Source of the DNA: JBFYTX01 sp963739515
GTDB taxonomy: Bacteria > Chloroflexota > Dehalococcoidia > Dehalococcoidales > RBG-16-60-22
DNA: 64,000 bases
Direction: 5' to 3'
NCBI GenBank assembly: GCA_963739515.1
Contig: CAVUAO010000003.1
Coordinates: 1 to 64,000, forward strand
Part shown: piece by piece, positions 42,740 through 51,933 of the stretch
Numbering within the stretch: position 1 is the first letter of the stretch
How the letters are laid out: each line of letters starts with the position of its first letter
Position numbers and translations under genes: made by a program
Notes under the pieces: generated by a model
What the model was told of the DNA's origin: nothing
Database searches by the model: none
The model's input: only the letters and a program-made list of their open reading frames with translations

Positions 42740-45061
42740 ATGGTCCTTGTATTTAACAAAAATAAAAAGCGGATACCGGCAGAGAACAAGAACAACAGCG
42801 ATACGGAAATGGAAGAGTACCAGACGAGAATCGGGCTCCTCTGCGATATCGCGGAAGAAGCCAGTTCGATCACCCAGGTATCAACCCTTCTGGAAAGAAT
42901 TTTAAAGGTAACCCAGCACAGCCTCGGCTCCTCGATTACCTCCCTGTTCTTGAAAGACGAGGATAAAGCCCGGGTCCACCTGCCGATTACGGTCAGCAAA
43001 TGCGACGATGCGATACGCCGCAAAGCCACCGTCACCGAGTCGGAAATTGCCAGCGTGGTAGCCAGCGACGTCACGCCGCTGCTGATCAACAACATTGCCG
43101 CGGACGCGCGCTTCAACCCGAAAGGTAAAAAACCTGCCAACTTTGTCATCAGGTCGATTATCGCCGCGCCGATATTGAAAGGCGAAAAAGTCATCGGCGT
43201 CCTGATGGCGGCCGACAGGGAAGACGGCAGCGATTTTTCCGAGCGGGACTTCGAAGTCCTCCAGGGGTTTGCCACGACGGAAGCCCTGATGCTGCTGGTA
43301 TCGCTGGAGAAAACGGCGATCGATAACGTCAACAGCCTGGCGCTCAATAATACGATAGTCGAAGGATACCGGAACACCGTCCACGAGCTAGCCAGCACCA
43401 TCGATGTTAAAGACGACCATGTCTACGAGCACTCCCGGCGAGTCAAGGAATACGCCCTGCTGGCGTCCAATCACTTTTCGCTGCCGCCGGAACAACTGCG
43501 GGCCATCGAGTTCGGGGCGCTGCTGCATGACATCGGCAAGATAGGCATCGACAGTGAAATCTTATGTAAACCAGGCCCTCTGACGGACGAGGAATGGAAC
43601 ATCATGTACGAGCACCCCCAGAAAGGCGCCAATATCTTAAAAGATATTCCCCATCTCAAGGACGCGATGAATATCGTCCTCTGTCACCACGAGAGGTACG
43701 ACGGAAAGGGATATCCGAAACAGGTACGGGGCGAGCAAATCCCCCTGGGGGCCCGCCTGGTGGCGGTCGCCAATGCTTTCGACACGATGACGACCGACCA
43801 CTCCTACCGGGCCGCTTTAAGCGGCGATGAAGCCATGAAAGAACTGATTAACGGCATCGGGACGCAGTTCTGCCCCAAAGCCACCGAGGCCTTCATCGCT
43901 GCTTATAAAAAGTCGCGCGGTAATCTGCCCATAAAGGCAAATCCCCCTGACACAAAGACGAAAGAAAATAAAGAGGCCGGAAATTTAACCCTAAAAGTTA
44001 AGAAAACCGATAAAGAAGCCAAAGCTATAAAAATAAAAGCGGATAAGGAAGCTAAAGAGGCGAAAATCAAGGCCGCGAAGGCAGCTAAAGAGGCAGAAAT
44101 CCTCAAGATAAAACAAGCAAAAGAAGCCAAGACTAATACCGAGAAAGAAGCTAAAGAGGCCAAGATTAATGCCGCGAGAAAAGCTAAAGAGGCGAAAATC
44201 AGGGCAGAGAGAGAAGCCAGAGAAGCGAAAGCCCTTAAAACAAAAGCCGAGCAAGAAGCCAAAGAATCCAAGGTTAAAGCGGCGAAGGCGGCCAAAGAAG
44301 CCGAAATCGCCAGAATAAAAGCGCAAAAGGAAGCTCAAAGCGCGCAACAAAACACTCAAAAGCAGACCAAAGAGGCCGAGATACTCAATACAAAAGCGGA
44401 GAAAGAAGCCAGAGAGACGAAAACTAAAGCACAGAAGGAAGCTCGAGAGGCGGAAATCCGCAGAATTATCGAAGCTAAGGTAGCAAAAATCGAGGCCGAG
44501 AAAGAAGCCAAAGAAGCGGAAATCAAAGCTGAAGGAGAAGCCAAAGAGGCTAAAATTAAAGCTGAAAGAGAATCTAAAGATGCGGAAATCCTGAGAACAA
44601 AAGCGGAGAAAGAATCCAGAGAGGCCAAAATTACATCCGAAAAGGAAGCTAAAGAGGCCGAAATCCTGAAAATAAAAGCGGAGAAAGAAGCCAAAAAAGT
44701 TGAGAAGGCGGCTCAGGCGCCGAAAGCCGCCCCCGCCATGATAGATAAAGATGTTTCCAAAGGGAACATCCGGCTACTCGTGCCGATCGACGCCCACAGC
44801 GAGGCAGTGAAGAGGTTCAGCGAGGGCCTGAAAAAGATAGAAGGCGTGAAAATCATTATGCTCAGCCATTCCGAGGAGGACGGCCATTTATTCCTGCTGT
44901 CACTGGAAAAACCGATAACCCTGATAAGTATTCTCGAAGAAATGCCCGCGGTAGAAAGCGTCAGTAGAAAAAATAAAGCGATTCTGGTGACCTTGAAAGA
45001 GATACCCAATTTAGAACCCGTCGCCGATACCGTGGAATATATCACCCACAAAGACTGGTAA
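42740..45061 (+). CDS. GAF/HD-GYP protein with a long charged helical repeat
   Basis: This 773-residue protein has three parts. Residues ~35-210 form a GAF sensor domain. Residues ~215-400 form an HD-GYP phosphodiesterase domain with H-S-R-R-V-K-E, L-L-H-D-I-G-K-I-G-I and H-H-E-R-Y-D-G-K-G-Y-P, so the metal and catalytic motifs are intact and c-di-GMP or related dinucleotide hydrolysis is expected. Residues ~405-655 are a Lys/Glu/Ala-rich helix with repeats of the K-E-A-K-E-A-E type. Residues ~665-773 form a small globular domain (G-N-I-R-L-L-V-P-I-D-A-H and S-L-E-K-P-I-T-L-I-S-I-L). No signal peptide or membrane helix is present. The long single helix between enzyme and C-terminal domain is unusual. 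Confidence 0.85.
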   Translation: MVLVFNKNKKRIPAENKNNSDTEMEEYQTRIGLLCDIAEEASSITQVSTLLERILKVTQHSLGSSITSLFLKDEDKARVHLPITVSKCDDAIRRKATVTESEIASVVASDVTPLLINNIAADARFNPKGKKPANFVIRSIIAAPILKGEKVIGVLMAADREDGSDFSERDFEVLQGFATTEALMLLVSLEKTAIDNVNSLALNNTIVEGYRNTVHELASTIDVKDDHVYEHSRRVKEYALLASNHFSLPPEQLRAIEFGALLHDIGKIGIDSEILCKPGPLTDEEWNIMYEHPQKGANILKDIPHLKDAMNIVLCHHERYDGKGYPKQVRGEQIPLGARLVAVANAFDTMTTDHSYRAALSGDEAMKELINGIGTQFCPKATEAFIAAYKKSRGNLPIKANPPDTKTKENKEAGNLTLKVKKTDKEAKAIKIKADKEAKEAKIKAAKAAKEAEILKIKQAKEAKTNTEKEAKEAKINAARKAKEAKIRAEREAREAKALKTKAEQEAKESKVKAAKAAKEAEIARIKAQKEAQSAQQNTQKQTKEAEILNTKAEKEARETKTKAQKEAREAEIRRIIEAKVAKIEAEKEAKEAEIKAEGEAKEAKIKAERESKDAEILRTKAEKESREAKITSEKEAKEAEILKIKAEKEAKKVEKAAQAPKAAPAMIDKDVSKGNIRLLVPIDAHSEAVKRFSEGLKKIEGVKIIMLSHSEEDGHLFLLSLEKPITLISILEEMPAVESVSRKNKAILVTLKEIPNLEPVADTVEYITHKDW

Positions 45062-45084
45062 AAACAGCCTCGAGGACAAATCCT

Positions 45085-45703
45085 CTATTGGATATACTGA
45101 ACAAGCTGCCGGATATCCCGCGCCAACGGGTCGTCCGGGTTGGACCGAACTATCGATGGAATCTCCGCATCAAGCCGCCGCGGGTCACCGGCAGGGAAAG
45201 ATACCGCGCCAGCCATCTCAATACCCAGGCTGCTCTCCAGATATGGCTTGATATCGGCTAAAGATGCGCTGGGCAGGATACCCTCGGGGTCAACCAGGAT
45301 GGCGGCCACCTTTTCCAGGGGAATTCCCAGGTAAAGAAGCACCTTGACGATATTCATCGTCTCTGAAATTTCATCGAGTTTACAGCTGCTGGCCACGATG
45401 ATAAGGTCGCAACCGGCCAGAAGCGAACTGGCAAAAGGGGTGGGCTTAAACGGAAGGTCAACCAGGAGATAATCGCTCATTTCGCGCAACAGTTCAACAT
45501 TGCCGGGCGACCCGGCGTCATCGATATCCAGCACCAGAGCGACCTGTTCGTCTCGCGCCGAAATCGCGGCGGCAACGTCGGACAAGATAAATCTCATGCC
45601 CAAATCATCACACGCACTGATAAAAGCGACTACTTTGGATTGGCCCGTCGAGCTTTTCTCGGAATGTTTCTAAAGCTGGTGTATCTTGAATTTCCAGTGT
45701 CAT
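45085..45703 (-). CDS. ParA/CpaE-like protein lacking the P-loop (one frameshift)
   Basis: The start is ATG 45703 behind ggagaaat. A shift near 45640 joins M-T-L-E-I-Q-D-T to K-V-V-A-F-I-S-A-C-D-D-L-G-M-R. The latter aligns with the strand and loop that hold the Walker A motif of ParA/MinD proteins, but here the Lys and most glycines are missing. The rest keeps the family pattern: S-D-Y-L-L-V-D-L-P for Walker B, C-D-L-I-I-V-A-S-S and L-G-I-P-L-E-K-V-A-A-I-L. It therefore looks like a deviant, probably non-ATPase, ParA-fold protein as in CpaE-type receivers (inference). It lies convergent to the HD-GYP gene. Confidence 0.55.
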
Positions 45704-45859
45704 AAAATTTCTCCGGTCGCGACGCTTACGGCAGGGTTACAAACAGTTCATCCGCAAAGAATGTTACGACCGCAGCCCGAAGACGAATAGCGGGACAGCC
45801 CCGATATTACCTGGGTGACACCCCTCATTATCGCCGGGGATGGCCTCCACTAAATCCTT

Positions 45860-45888
45860 TTGTATCCCCCATTTCAACGGTGTATACT
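45860..45888 (+). promoter_or_regulatory. Promoter placed directly before a start codon
   Basis: TTGTAT (45860-45865), 17 bp, TATACT (45883-45888). The ATG of the next gene is at 45896, seven bases further, so transcription should begin at the start codon. No ribosome site is visible. Confidence 0.6.
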
Positions 45889-45895
45889 GAGATAA

Positions 45896-46297
45896 ATGGG
45901 CGGTAAAAGAACGGCAGACGAAGAGAGCGGGATAGATGAACTGATGCGGCTTTCGCGTCAGTTTACCCGGCAGCAGGAAGAGCACGAGGCCAAAGAGAAG
46001 CAGCGAGCAGTCCAGGGGAAAAAGGTGAGGGGCGTGCTGCAGGGACTGAAAGAGCTCAATCTATCCATGGCCATCGACCAGCTCAAGGCGATATCCAAAC
46101 CGGAAATCGTGAAGCAGGTGAGCGCGCTGCGCAGCCAAGAGAACACCGACAACCTGCGCAAAATGATCACCAGCATCGCCGACGACCTGGAAAACCGGCT
46201 CCACGCTATCCCGGCGTCAAAGACCGAAACGGCATCGCTTTGCAACTCCATGAGAACCCTGAGCATCCTCATGGACCTGTACTTTTCTTTCCACTAA
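45896..46297 (+). CDS. Hypothetical coiled-coil protein
   Basis: This 133-residue charged helical protein begins M-G-G-K-R-T-A-D-E-E-S and contains R-Q-F-T-R-Q-Q-E-E-H-E-A-K-E-K-Q, a likely coiled coil. L-N-L-S-M-A-I-D-Q-L-K-A-I-S-K-P and a Leu-rich end follow. No family is recognised. It has no ribosome site and probably a leaderless mRNA. It stands between the ParA-like gene and the activase gene, and is separated from the latter by its own promoter. Confidence 0.5.
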   Translation: MGGKRTADEESGIDELMRLSRQFTRQQEEHEAKEKQRAVQGKKVRGVLQGLKELNLSMAIDQLKAISKPEIVKQVSALRSQENTDNLRKMITSIADDLENRLHAIPASKTETASLCNSMRTLSILMDLYFSFH

Positions 46298-46318
46298 CCA
46301 GAGTCGGCGGTAAGATAT

Positions 46319-46347
46319 TTTACTTGCCGATTTTTCACAGGTATAAT
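46319..46347 (+). promoter_or_regulatory. Promoter of the activase gene
   Basis: TTTACT (46319-46324), 17 bp, TATAAT (46342-46347). The ATG at 46389 is 41 bases downstream. Confidence 0.55.
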
Positions 46348-46388
46348 ATAAGAGTCTACGTATTTTTCTTTTGAAGCGAGTCCATTTT

Positions 46389-49300
46389 ATGAAACTTGGC
46401 ATCGACATCGGCTCGGTGACGGCCAAAGCCGTCGTCCTCGATAAAAACGACAATATCATCGAGTCCAAATACGTCCGCACCAAGGGCCAGCCGATAGAGA
46501 CCGCCCTGGCGATACTGGAAGACATTTTCAACAGATACCCGCCCGCTCAATTTGAAATCGCCGCAGCTACCGGCACCGGCGGACAGTTTATCGCCAACCT
46601 GCTGGGCATACCCTTTATTAACGAAATCACTGCCCAGGCCGCCGGCACCGCCCGCTTCCATCCCGAGGTGCAGACTATATTAGAGATAGGCGGCGAGGAC
46701 TCGAAACTCATCGTCCTGAAAAAAGAGTCGGACGCGGTCCTGCCCAAAGTTTCCGACTTCGCCATCAATGGAGTATGCGCGGCCGGCACCGGCTCGTTCC
46801 TCGACCAGCAGGCTTCGAGGATGGGCATCCCCATCGAGCAGTTCGGCGAGGTCGCCATGAAATCGGAGCACCCGCCCCGCGTGGCCGGACGCTGCAGCGT
46901 CTTTGCCAAGAGCGATATGATCCACCTGCAGCAGGTAGGCACGCCGGTGCACGACATCGTCGCGGGCCTCTGCTTCGCCATGATACGCAACTTCAAGGGA
47001 CAGGTCATACGGGGTCGCGACCTGGGCAAGCCCATTTCATTCCAGGGCGGGGTGGCCGCCAACAAGGGCATCCGGAGAGCCCTGCTGGAAGTGCTGGAAA
47101 TCAAAGAAAGCGACCTGATTATCCCGGAATATTTTGCTGTGCTGGGGGCAGCCGGGGCGGCCATGGTCAGCCCGGCAGGCACGCTGCCCGACGACTCTCT
47201 CCAGCGCCTGCGGGACTATATCGCCCGGAGGGAACATAAGTTTATCACGCTGCCGTCTTTACAGGGCGACGACTATCCGATAGAAATCGGGGCGGTGAAA
47301 GTAGAATCGGCTGAACCGATCGAAGCGTATATCGGGGTGGATATCGGCTCGATAAGCACGAACGTCGTGGTGATCGACCGGGCAAATAACGTCCTGGCGC
47401 GGCGCTACCTGATGACGGCGAGTCGGCCTATCGAAGCCGTCAAGCAGGGACTATTGGAAGTGGGGCGGGAGCTGGGGGATAAAGTCGTCATCAAAGGCAC
47501 CGGCTCAACGGGGTCGGGGCGGTATATGACGGGCGAGTTCTTCGGGGCCGACGTCATCCACAACGAAATCACCAGCCATGCCAAAGCGGCTTCCTTCGTG
47601 TGCCCTGAGGTGGATACGATATTTGAAATCGGTGGGCAGGACGCCAAGTACATCAGCCTGCAGAACGGCACCATCATCGATTTCGCCATGAACAAGGTCT
47701 GCGCCGCGGGCACCGGCTCCTTCCTCGAAGAGCAGGCGGAAAAGCTCGGTATTAAAATTGAGGAAGAGTTCGGCGACCTGGGGCTGGCATCCCAACACCC
47801 GCTGGACCTGGGCGAGCGCTGTACGGTTTTCATGGAGAGCCAGCAGAACTACTATAAACAAAGGGGCGCCGACAAAAAAGACCTCGTGGCGGGGCTGGCT
47901 TACTCCGTCGTAAAAAACTACCTGACGAAAGTGGTCGAAGACCGGAAAATCGGCGAGCACATCCTTTTCCAGGGCGGCACCGCCTTCAACCGGGCGGTCA
48001 AGGCTGCCTTCGAAGCCGTACTCGGCAAGAAAATCACCGTGCCGCCCCAGCATGACATCCTGGGGGCCGTCGGCGTAGCGATGCTGGCGAAAGAAGAGAT
48101 AGACGCCAGCGGCCGGCCAACGCGCTTCCGCGGCTTCGACCTGGCCAGTCGAAACTACGAGCTATCATCATTCGAATGCGAGGGATGCTCCAACCGCTGC
48201 GAAATCCATAAGGTCGTTTTCGAGGGTGAGAAGCCGCTATTCTACGGCTCCCGCTGCGGCAAGTGGGACAGCGCCGAGAAGAAAGAAAGGCGCCAGTCCT
48301 CAAAGATCCCGCGACTTTTCGAGGAGCGTGCCCAAAAGCTGCTTAATATCTATCCCAAAGACAAACCCGATAGCCCTAACGGCAGGACGGTGGGCATACC
48401 GCGCGTCCTGTTTTTCCACGAGCTTTACCCGCTCTGGAAAGCCTTTTTCACCGAGCTCGGCTTCCAGGTGTTACTCTCCGACCCCACCAACCGCCACATC
48501 ATCCGCCAAGGCGTCGAAAACATCGTCGAAGAGCCGTGCCTGCCCATCAAGCTGGCTCACGGGCATGTCCTCGACCTGCTGGAAAAAGAGCCGGACTTCA
48601 TCTTCCTGCCCGTCCAGTGCACCATGGAAAAGCTCTCCGACGACTTCCATAAAAGCTGGAACTGCCCGCTCACCCAGAGCCTGCCCTTCATCCTGCTCAG
48701 CTCCACGCGGATCAGGGAAGCCGTCGCGGCGCCGCAGGGGAAACAACCGAAAATTTTACAACCAGTCATCCACCCCGACCGCGGCCGCGACTGGCTGAAA
48801 CGGATTTTACGGGAATCGGCTAAAGACGCCGGGATTAATTCTAAAGCACTTATCGATAAAGCCATCGAAGCTGGTTTCAAGGCCCTCGATGAATTCAATA
48901 GCTGGCAGGAGAACCGTGGTAAAGAAATACTCTCGCAGCTTAAGCCCGGGGAAAAAGCCATCGTCGTTATCGGGCGGGCCTATAACACCTACGACGAGGC
49001 CATGACGCTTAACATCCCGGAAAAACTGCGGGATATGAACATGCTGGCGATTCCGCTGGACTTCCTGCCGCTGGCGTCGGTGGCCGGGGAGGTCAGCCAG
49101 AGCCACCCCAACATGTACTGGAAAGCCGGCCAGAAAATACTCTGCGCCGGCAGGATTATCGCGCGGGACCCGCGGCTGTTCGGGCTCTACGTGACCAACT
49201 TCGCCTGCGGGCCCGATTCGTACCTGACGCGATTCTTCAGCAAGGAGACCGAGGGCAAGCCCTTCCTGACGATAGAAATCGACGAGCATTCCGCCGACGC

Positions 49301-50618
49301 CGGCATCATCACGCGCTGCGAAGCATTCATCGACACGATACGCAACGCCCGGACGCACGGCACGAGCAAATATGTGCCGCTGGTCAGTATTTCCTCGAAC
49401 CACACCGGCCAACGGCATGTCTACATACCCTATATGATCGACCACGGCTACATCCTGGCCGCCGCCATGAGGCACGGCGGCGTCGATGCCGAGCCCCTGC
49501 CAGAATCGGACCACCTGACGCTGGAGACGGGCCGCAAGTACACCACGGGCAAGGAATGCTATCCCAGCATCATCACCACCGGGGACATCGTCAAGAAGAC
49601 GCAGGCGCCGGACTTCAACCCCGAAAAAGCCGCCTTTTTCATGCCGGCCGCCAGCGGGCCCTGCCGCTTTGGGCAATATAACCGCCTGCACCGCCTGATA
49701 CTCGACGACCTGGGACTCCAGCAGGTACCCATCCTCGTTTTCGACCAGACCGGAGGCTATCACCGGGACATGGCGTCACTGGGGAGGGGTTTCCGCCTCC
49801 ACGCCTGGAGGGCCATAAGCATACTCGACGCGATGCAGAAAATGGTGCTGGAGAGGCGTCCCTACGAGGTCAACCAGGGCGAGACCGACGCCGTTTATAA
49901 AGAGCGACTGGAAGCCCTGATAAAGAACACCGGGCAGGACGCCGACGTTCTAAGGCTATTTTCCCACAAAGCGAGAGAGTCTTTCGAAGGGATAAAAACA
50001 GATAAAAGTTCGCCGAAACCGCGCATAGGAATCGTCGGGGAGATATTCGTCAGGAGCAACCAGTTCGCCAACGACGGGCTCATCCGCAAGCTGGAAGCGC
50101 TCGGGGCGCAATGCGGCGTACCGCCGCTCGAAGAATGGCTGGACTACATCGACCACCAGCGCAAGAGACGCAACCGGCTGCACCTTGAGGGCGGCTGGAA
50201 AGACTGGGCCAGGCAAAAGCTGACCGAAATCGTCATGGAAAGGGTCGCCGAGCCCTTACGTAAAGAATTCGACGCCTCGATAGAGTCGTTCCAACGCGAG
50301 CTGCCCACGCAGGGAATTCTCGACCGGGGACGTCAATACCTGACGCCGGCCGTGGAGGGGGAAGCCATCCTGAGCATGGGGCGAGTGGTGGAATACGCGG
50401 AGCACGGCTTCGACGGAATCGTGAACATCCTGCCGTTCGGGTGCATGCCGGGGACAATCGTTAGTCTGCTTTTGCACCAGTTCCGGCGGGACTACGGCCT
50501 GCCGGTGCTGAACGTGGTGGTGGAGGGGACGAAAGACCCGGGCGAGGCGATAAGGTTCGAGGCGTTCATCCAGCAGGCGCGGGAGCATATGCTTCAGCGC
50601 GGGGCTATCACTTCATAG
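46389..50618 (+). CDS. Giant acyl-CoA dehydratase activase (BadF/BcrA type) fused to DUF2229/HgdB-like region
   Basis: From ATG 46389 the protein is about 1,409 residues. It has two tandem BadF/BadG/BcrA/BcrD-type ATPase domains: L-G-I-D-I-G-S-V-T-A-K-A at the start, with a matching I-G-V-D-I-G-S-I-S-T-N-V near residue 320. Each has an A-A-G-T-G-S-F-L motif whose preceding Cys is a likely [4Fe-4S] ligand (residue ~135 and ~445). A C-E-G-C-S-N-R-C segment near 605 begins the DUF2229-like part, followed by an HgdB-like region to the end. Activases of this kind reduce 2-hydroxyacyl-CoA dehydratases or similar enzymes using ATP. The gene is completely intact. The TTG at 46371 would add six residues. 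Confidence 0.88.
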   Translation: MKLGIDIGSVTAKAVVLDKNDNIIESKYVRTKGQPIETALAILEDIFNRYPPAQFEIAAATGTGGQFIANLLGIPFINEITAQAAGTARFHPEVQTILEIGGEDSKLIVLKKESDAVLPKVSDFAINGVCAAGTGSFLDQQASRMGIPIEQFGEVAMKSEHPPRVAGRCSVFAKSDMIHLQQVGTPVHDIVAGLCFAMIRNFKGQVIRGRDLGKPISFQGGVAANKGIRRALLEVLEIKESDLIIPEYFAVLGAAGAAMVSPAGTLPDDSLQRLRDYIARREHKFITLPSLQGDDYPIEIGAVKVESAEPIEAYIGVDIGSISTNVVVIDRANNVLARRYLMTASRPIEAVKQGLLEVGRELGDKVVIKGTGSTGSGRYMTGEFFGADVIHNEITSHAKAASFVCPEVDTIFEIGGQDAKYISLQNGTIIDFAMNKVCAAGTGSFLEEQAEKLGIKIEEEFGDLGLASQHPLDLGERCTVFMESQQNYYKQRGADKKDLVAGLAYSVVKNYLTKVVEDRKIGEHILFQGGTAFNRAVKAAFEAVLGKKITVPPQHDILGAVGVAMLAKEEIDASGRPTRFRGFDLASRNYELSSFECEGCSNRCEIHKVVFEGEKPLFYGSRCGKWDSAEKKERRQSSKIPRLFEERAQKLLNIYPKDKPDSPNGRTVGIPRVLFFHELYPLWKAFFTELGFQVLLSDPTNRHIIRQGVENIVEEPCLPIKLAHGHVLDLLEKEPDFIFLPVQCTMEKLSDDFHKSWNCPLTQSLPFILLSSTRIREAVAAPQGKQPKILQPVIHPDRGRDWLKRILRESAKDAGINSKALIDKAIEAGFKALDEFNSWQENRGKEILSQLKPGEKAIVVIGRAYNTYDEAMTLNIPEKLRDMNMLAIPLDFLPLASVAGEVSQSHPNMYWKAGQKILCAGRIIARDPRLFGLYVTNFACGPDSYLTRFFSKETEGKPFLTIEIDEHSADAGIITRCEAFIDTIRNARTHGTSKYVPLVSISSNHTGQRHVYIPYMIDHGYILAAAMRHGGVDAEPLPESDHLTLETGRKYTTGKECYPSIITTGDIVKKTQAPDFNPEKAAFFMPAASGPCRFGQYNRLHRLILDDLGLQQVPILVFDQTGGYHRDMASLGRGFRLHAWRAISILDAMQKMVLERRPYEVNQGETDAVYKERLEALIKNTGQDADVLRLFSHKARESFEGIKTDKSSPKPRIGIVGEIFVRSNQFANDGLIRKLEALGAQCGVPPLEEWLDYIDHQRKRRNRLHLEGGWKDWARQKLTEIVMERVAEPLRKEFDASIESFQRELPTQGILDRGRQYLTPAVEGEAILSMGRVVEYAEHGFDGIVNILPFGCMPGTIVSLLLHQFRRDYGLPVLNVVVEGTKDPGEAIRFEAFIQQAREHMLQRGAITS

Positions 50619-50901
50619 CCTTCATCACCTCACCCACTTCTTTCAGGGACAGCACCGAGTGTACCTTACCCCTAATATAGGGTGTAAACTGCATGGAAAT
50701 CTTAAGCACGTCAGCTTCAGTCCCTTCAACTATGCTGTATCCCGCATCACCCCCTGGAAATAATCCCCAATCCTTTACCTGACGTTCATTCAGCGCCTTT
50801 TTCGTCATCTCCATCATCTTACCCAGCAATTCTGCCCGCTGTTTGGGGTCGGCCGGCGTATACCCCGGCACCCCTTCCCATAAAACTAAGAATTTGGACA
50901 T
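50608..50901 (-). CDS. Small hypothetical protein (DUF3303-like)
   Basis: This 97-residue protein starts M-S-K-F-L-V-L-W-E-G-V and continues with a helix and Y-S-I-V-E-G-T-E-A-D, then Q-F-T-P-Y. The size and strand order suggest a ferredoxin-like dimeric alpha/beta fold, perhaps DUF3303-type. The function is unknown. The stop overlaps the convergent activase stop by 11 bases. It is the last gene of the SnoaL operon (27 bp from the previous one). Confidence 0.5.
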   Translation of the reverse strand: MSKFLVLWEGVPGYTPADPKQRAELLGKMMEMTKKALNERQVKDWGLFPGGDAGYSIVEGTEADVLKISMQFTPYIRGKVHSVLSLKEVGEVMKAMK

Positions 50902-50928
50902 TTTAATACTCCTTTTCTGCCTATATTT

Positions 50929-51345
50929 TTATTGTGCCGAAATAGGGATACCTAATGCCCGATACAAGGCATGAGGGTCAACAGGTACTACTTCTGCTTC
51001 CTTGCCATCTTTAAAGCGGTAAAAGTAAGCCGCTGTTAAATTAAATTGCTTGCCGGTCGGCGTAAAGTCTCCGAGCTTACCCTTGAACGTACCCCGAATT
51101 GAAAGACATACCGCCACCTTGTCGCCTTCGGCGACTATGTCATCAACTTTAAAGTGAATATCAGGGATAGCGGCGCGGGTCATGGTGATCATTTGCTTGA
51201 AGCCATCCTGGCCAGTATATCGTCCAAAAGGGCTATTAAAGATAAAATTTTTAGCGATGAGTTCAGAAATTATCGCCAGATTTCCTTTATTGAATACCTC
51301 TTCATAAATACGGCGTAGAGCAACCTTATTTTTTGATGCAGACAT
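50929..51345 (-). CDS. SnoaL-like (ester cyclase/NTF2-fold) protein, copy 2
   Basis: This 138-residue protein has the SnoaL-like pattern: Y-E-E-V-F-N-K-G-N-L-A-I-I-S-E-L-I-A-K-N-F, then Y-T-G-Q-D-G-F-K-Q-M and V-D-D-I-V-A-E-G-D-K-V-A-V, T-G-K-Q-F-N-L-T-A. It is a tandem paralogue of the upstream gene; both start M-S-(A/T)-S-K-N-K. These proteins form cone-shaped barrels that bind small hydrophobic ligands or act as cyclases. No substrate can be inferred. Confidence 0.75.
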   Translation of the reverse strand: MSASKNKVALRRIYEEVFNKGNLAIISELIAKNFIFNSPFGRYTGQDGFKQMITMTRAAIPDIHFKVDDIVAEGDKVAVCLSIRGTFKGKLGDFTPTGKQFNLTAAYFYRFKDGKEAEVVPVDPHALYRALGIPISAQ

Positions 51346-51374
51346 AGTTTTTCCCCATATTTATTTCGAATAAA

Positions 51375-51794
51375 TTACCCCGGAGGTTTAATGCCCAACT
51401 GCCGGTACCAATCAAGCATATCCATATACGTCCAGGCTTCCAGCTGCCTGGCGCCTTTGCCGTGTCGGGATAATACCACCGCCGATATTTCGACTTTTTT
51501 CCCGGTAGGGGCGACGCCCATGAGTTCGCCTTTAAACGTACCGCCGTAAGTAAGGAACGCCGCGACCATATCGTCTTCGGCAACCAACCTATCGATCTTC
51601 ACGTGCAGGTCCGGGAAAGCCTTTTTATACGCGTCCATGTTCTGCTTAAATCCTTCCGGACCTTTGATGTCAGTCCCCGCATAGTGATACACGTAATCAG
51701 GCATAAAAAGTTCATCTAATAACGATATTTTGCCCTTAACATATACTTCGTCTATCAGGCGCTGGACATTGGCTTTGTTTTTTGATGTAGACAT
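51375..51794 (-). CDS. SnoaL-like (ester cyclase/NTF2-fold) protein, copy 1
   Basis: This 139-residue protein starts at ATG 51794 behind aggaggtt. The pattern is L-I-D-E-V-Y-V-K-G-K-I-S-L-L-D-E-L-F, then D-I-K-G-P-E-G-F-K-Q, V-A-E-D-D-M-V-A-A-F and T-G-K-K-V-E-I. It is followed 29 bp later by its paralogue. The genes lie behind a structured leader with a terminator-like hairpin, so their expression is probably conditional. The C-terminus W-Y-R-Q-L-G-I-K-P-P-G is family-like. Confidence 0.78.
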   Translation of the reverse strand: MSTSKNKANVQRLIDEVYVKGKISLLDELFMPDYVYHYAGTDIKGPEGFKQNMDAYKKAFPDLHVKIDRLVAEDDMVAAFLTYGGTFKGELMGVAPTGKKVEISAVVLSRHGKGARQLEAWTYMDMLDWYRQLGIKPPG

Positions 51795-51830
51795 TTGATT
51801 AACCTCCTATTATTGAATTTCATTTATAAG

Positions 51831-51863
51831 CTATAAACCAATTTTCCTTTTTTCAATAGGCAT
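51831..51863 (-). CDS. Possible leader peptide (10 residues)
   Basis: A short ORF M-P-I-E-K-R-K-I-G-L starts in the context taggaggtaATG. It lies between the terminator hairpin and the first SnoaL-like gene, so it could couple translation to expression. It may also be chance. Confidence 0.25.
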   Translation of the reverse strand: MPIEKRKIGL

Positions 51864-51889
51864 TACCTCCTAAATCTTTTTAAGCCAAT

Positions 51890-51933
51890 AAAAAAGGTCG
51901 ACAGCCGCCGCTAAAAAAGCGGTACCGGCGACC
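51890..51933 (-). terminator. Terminator/attenuator hairpin in the SnoaL leader
   Basis: On the minus strand ggtcgccg-gta-ccgct-tttt-tagcgg-cggc-tgtc-gacc folds into a long GC-rich hairpin followed by six Ts. It lies about 65 bases after the likely transcription start and about 95 before the first gene, as an attenuator would. Confidence 0.6.

Noticed and set aside
43903..44694. Long antisense open frames (three) opposite the HD-GYP gene, resembling hydrophobic membrane proteins
   Set aside because: They are mirror images of the Lys/Glu/Ala repeat codons (Leu/Phe/Ala/Ser-rich) and have no ribosome site or own promoter.
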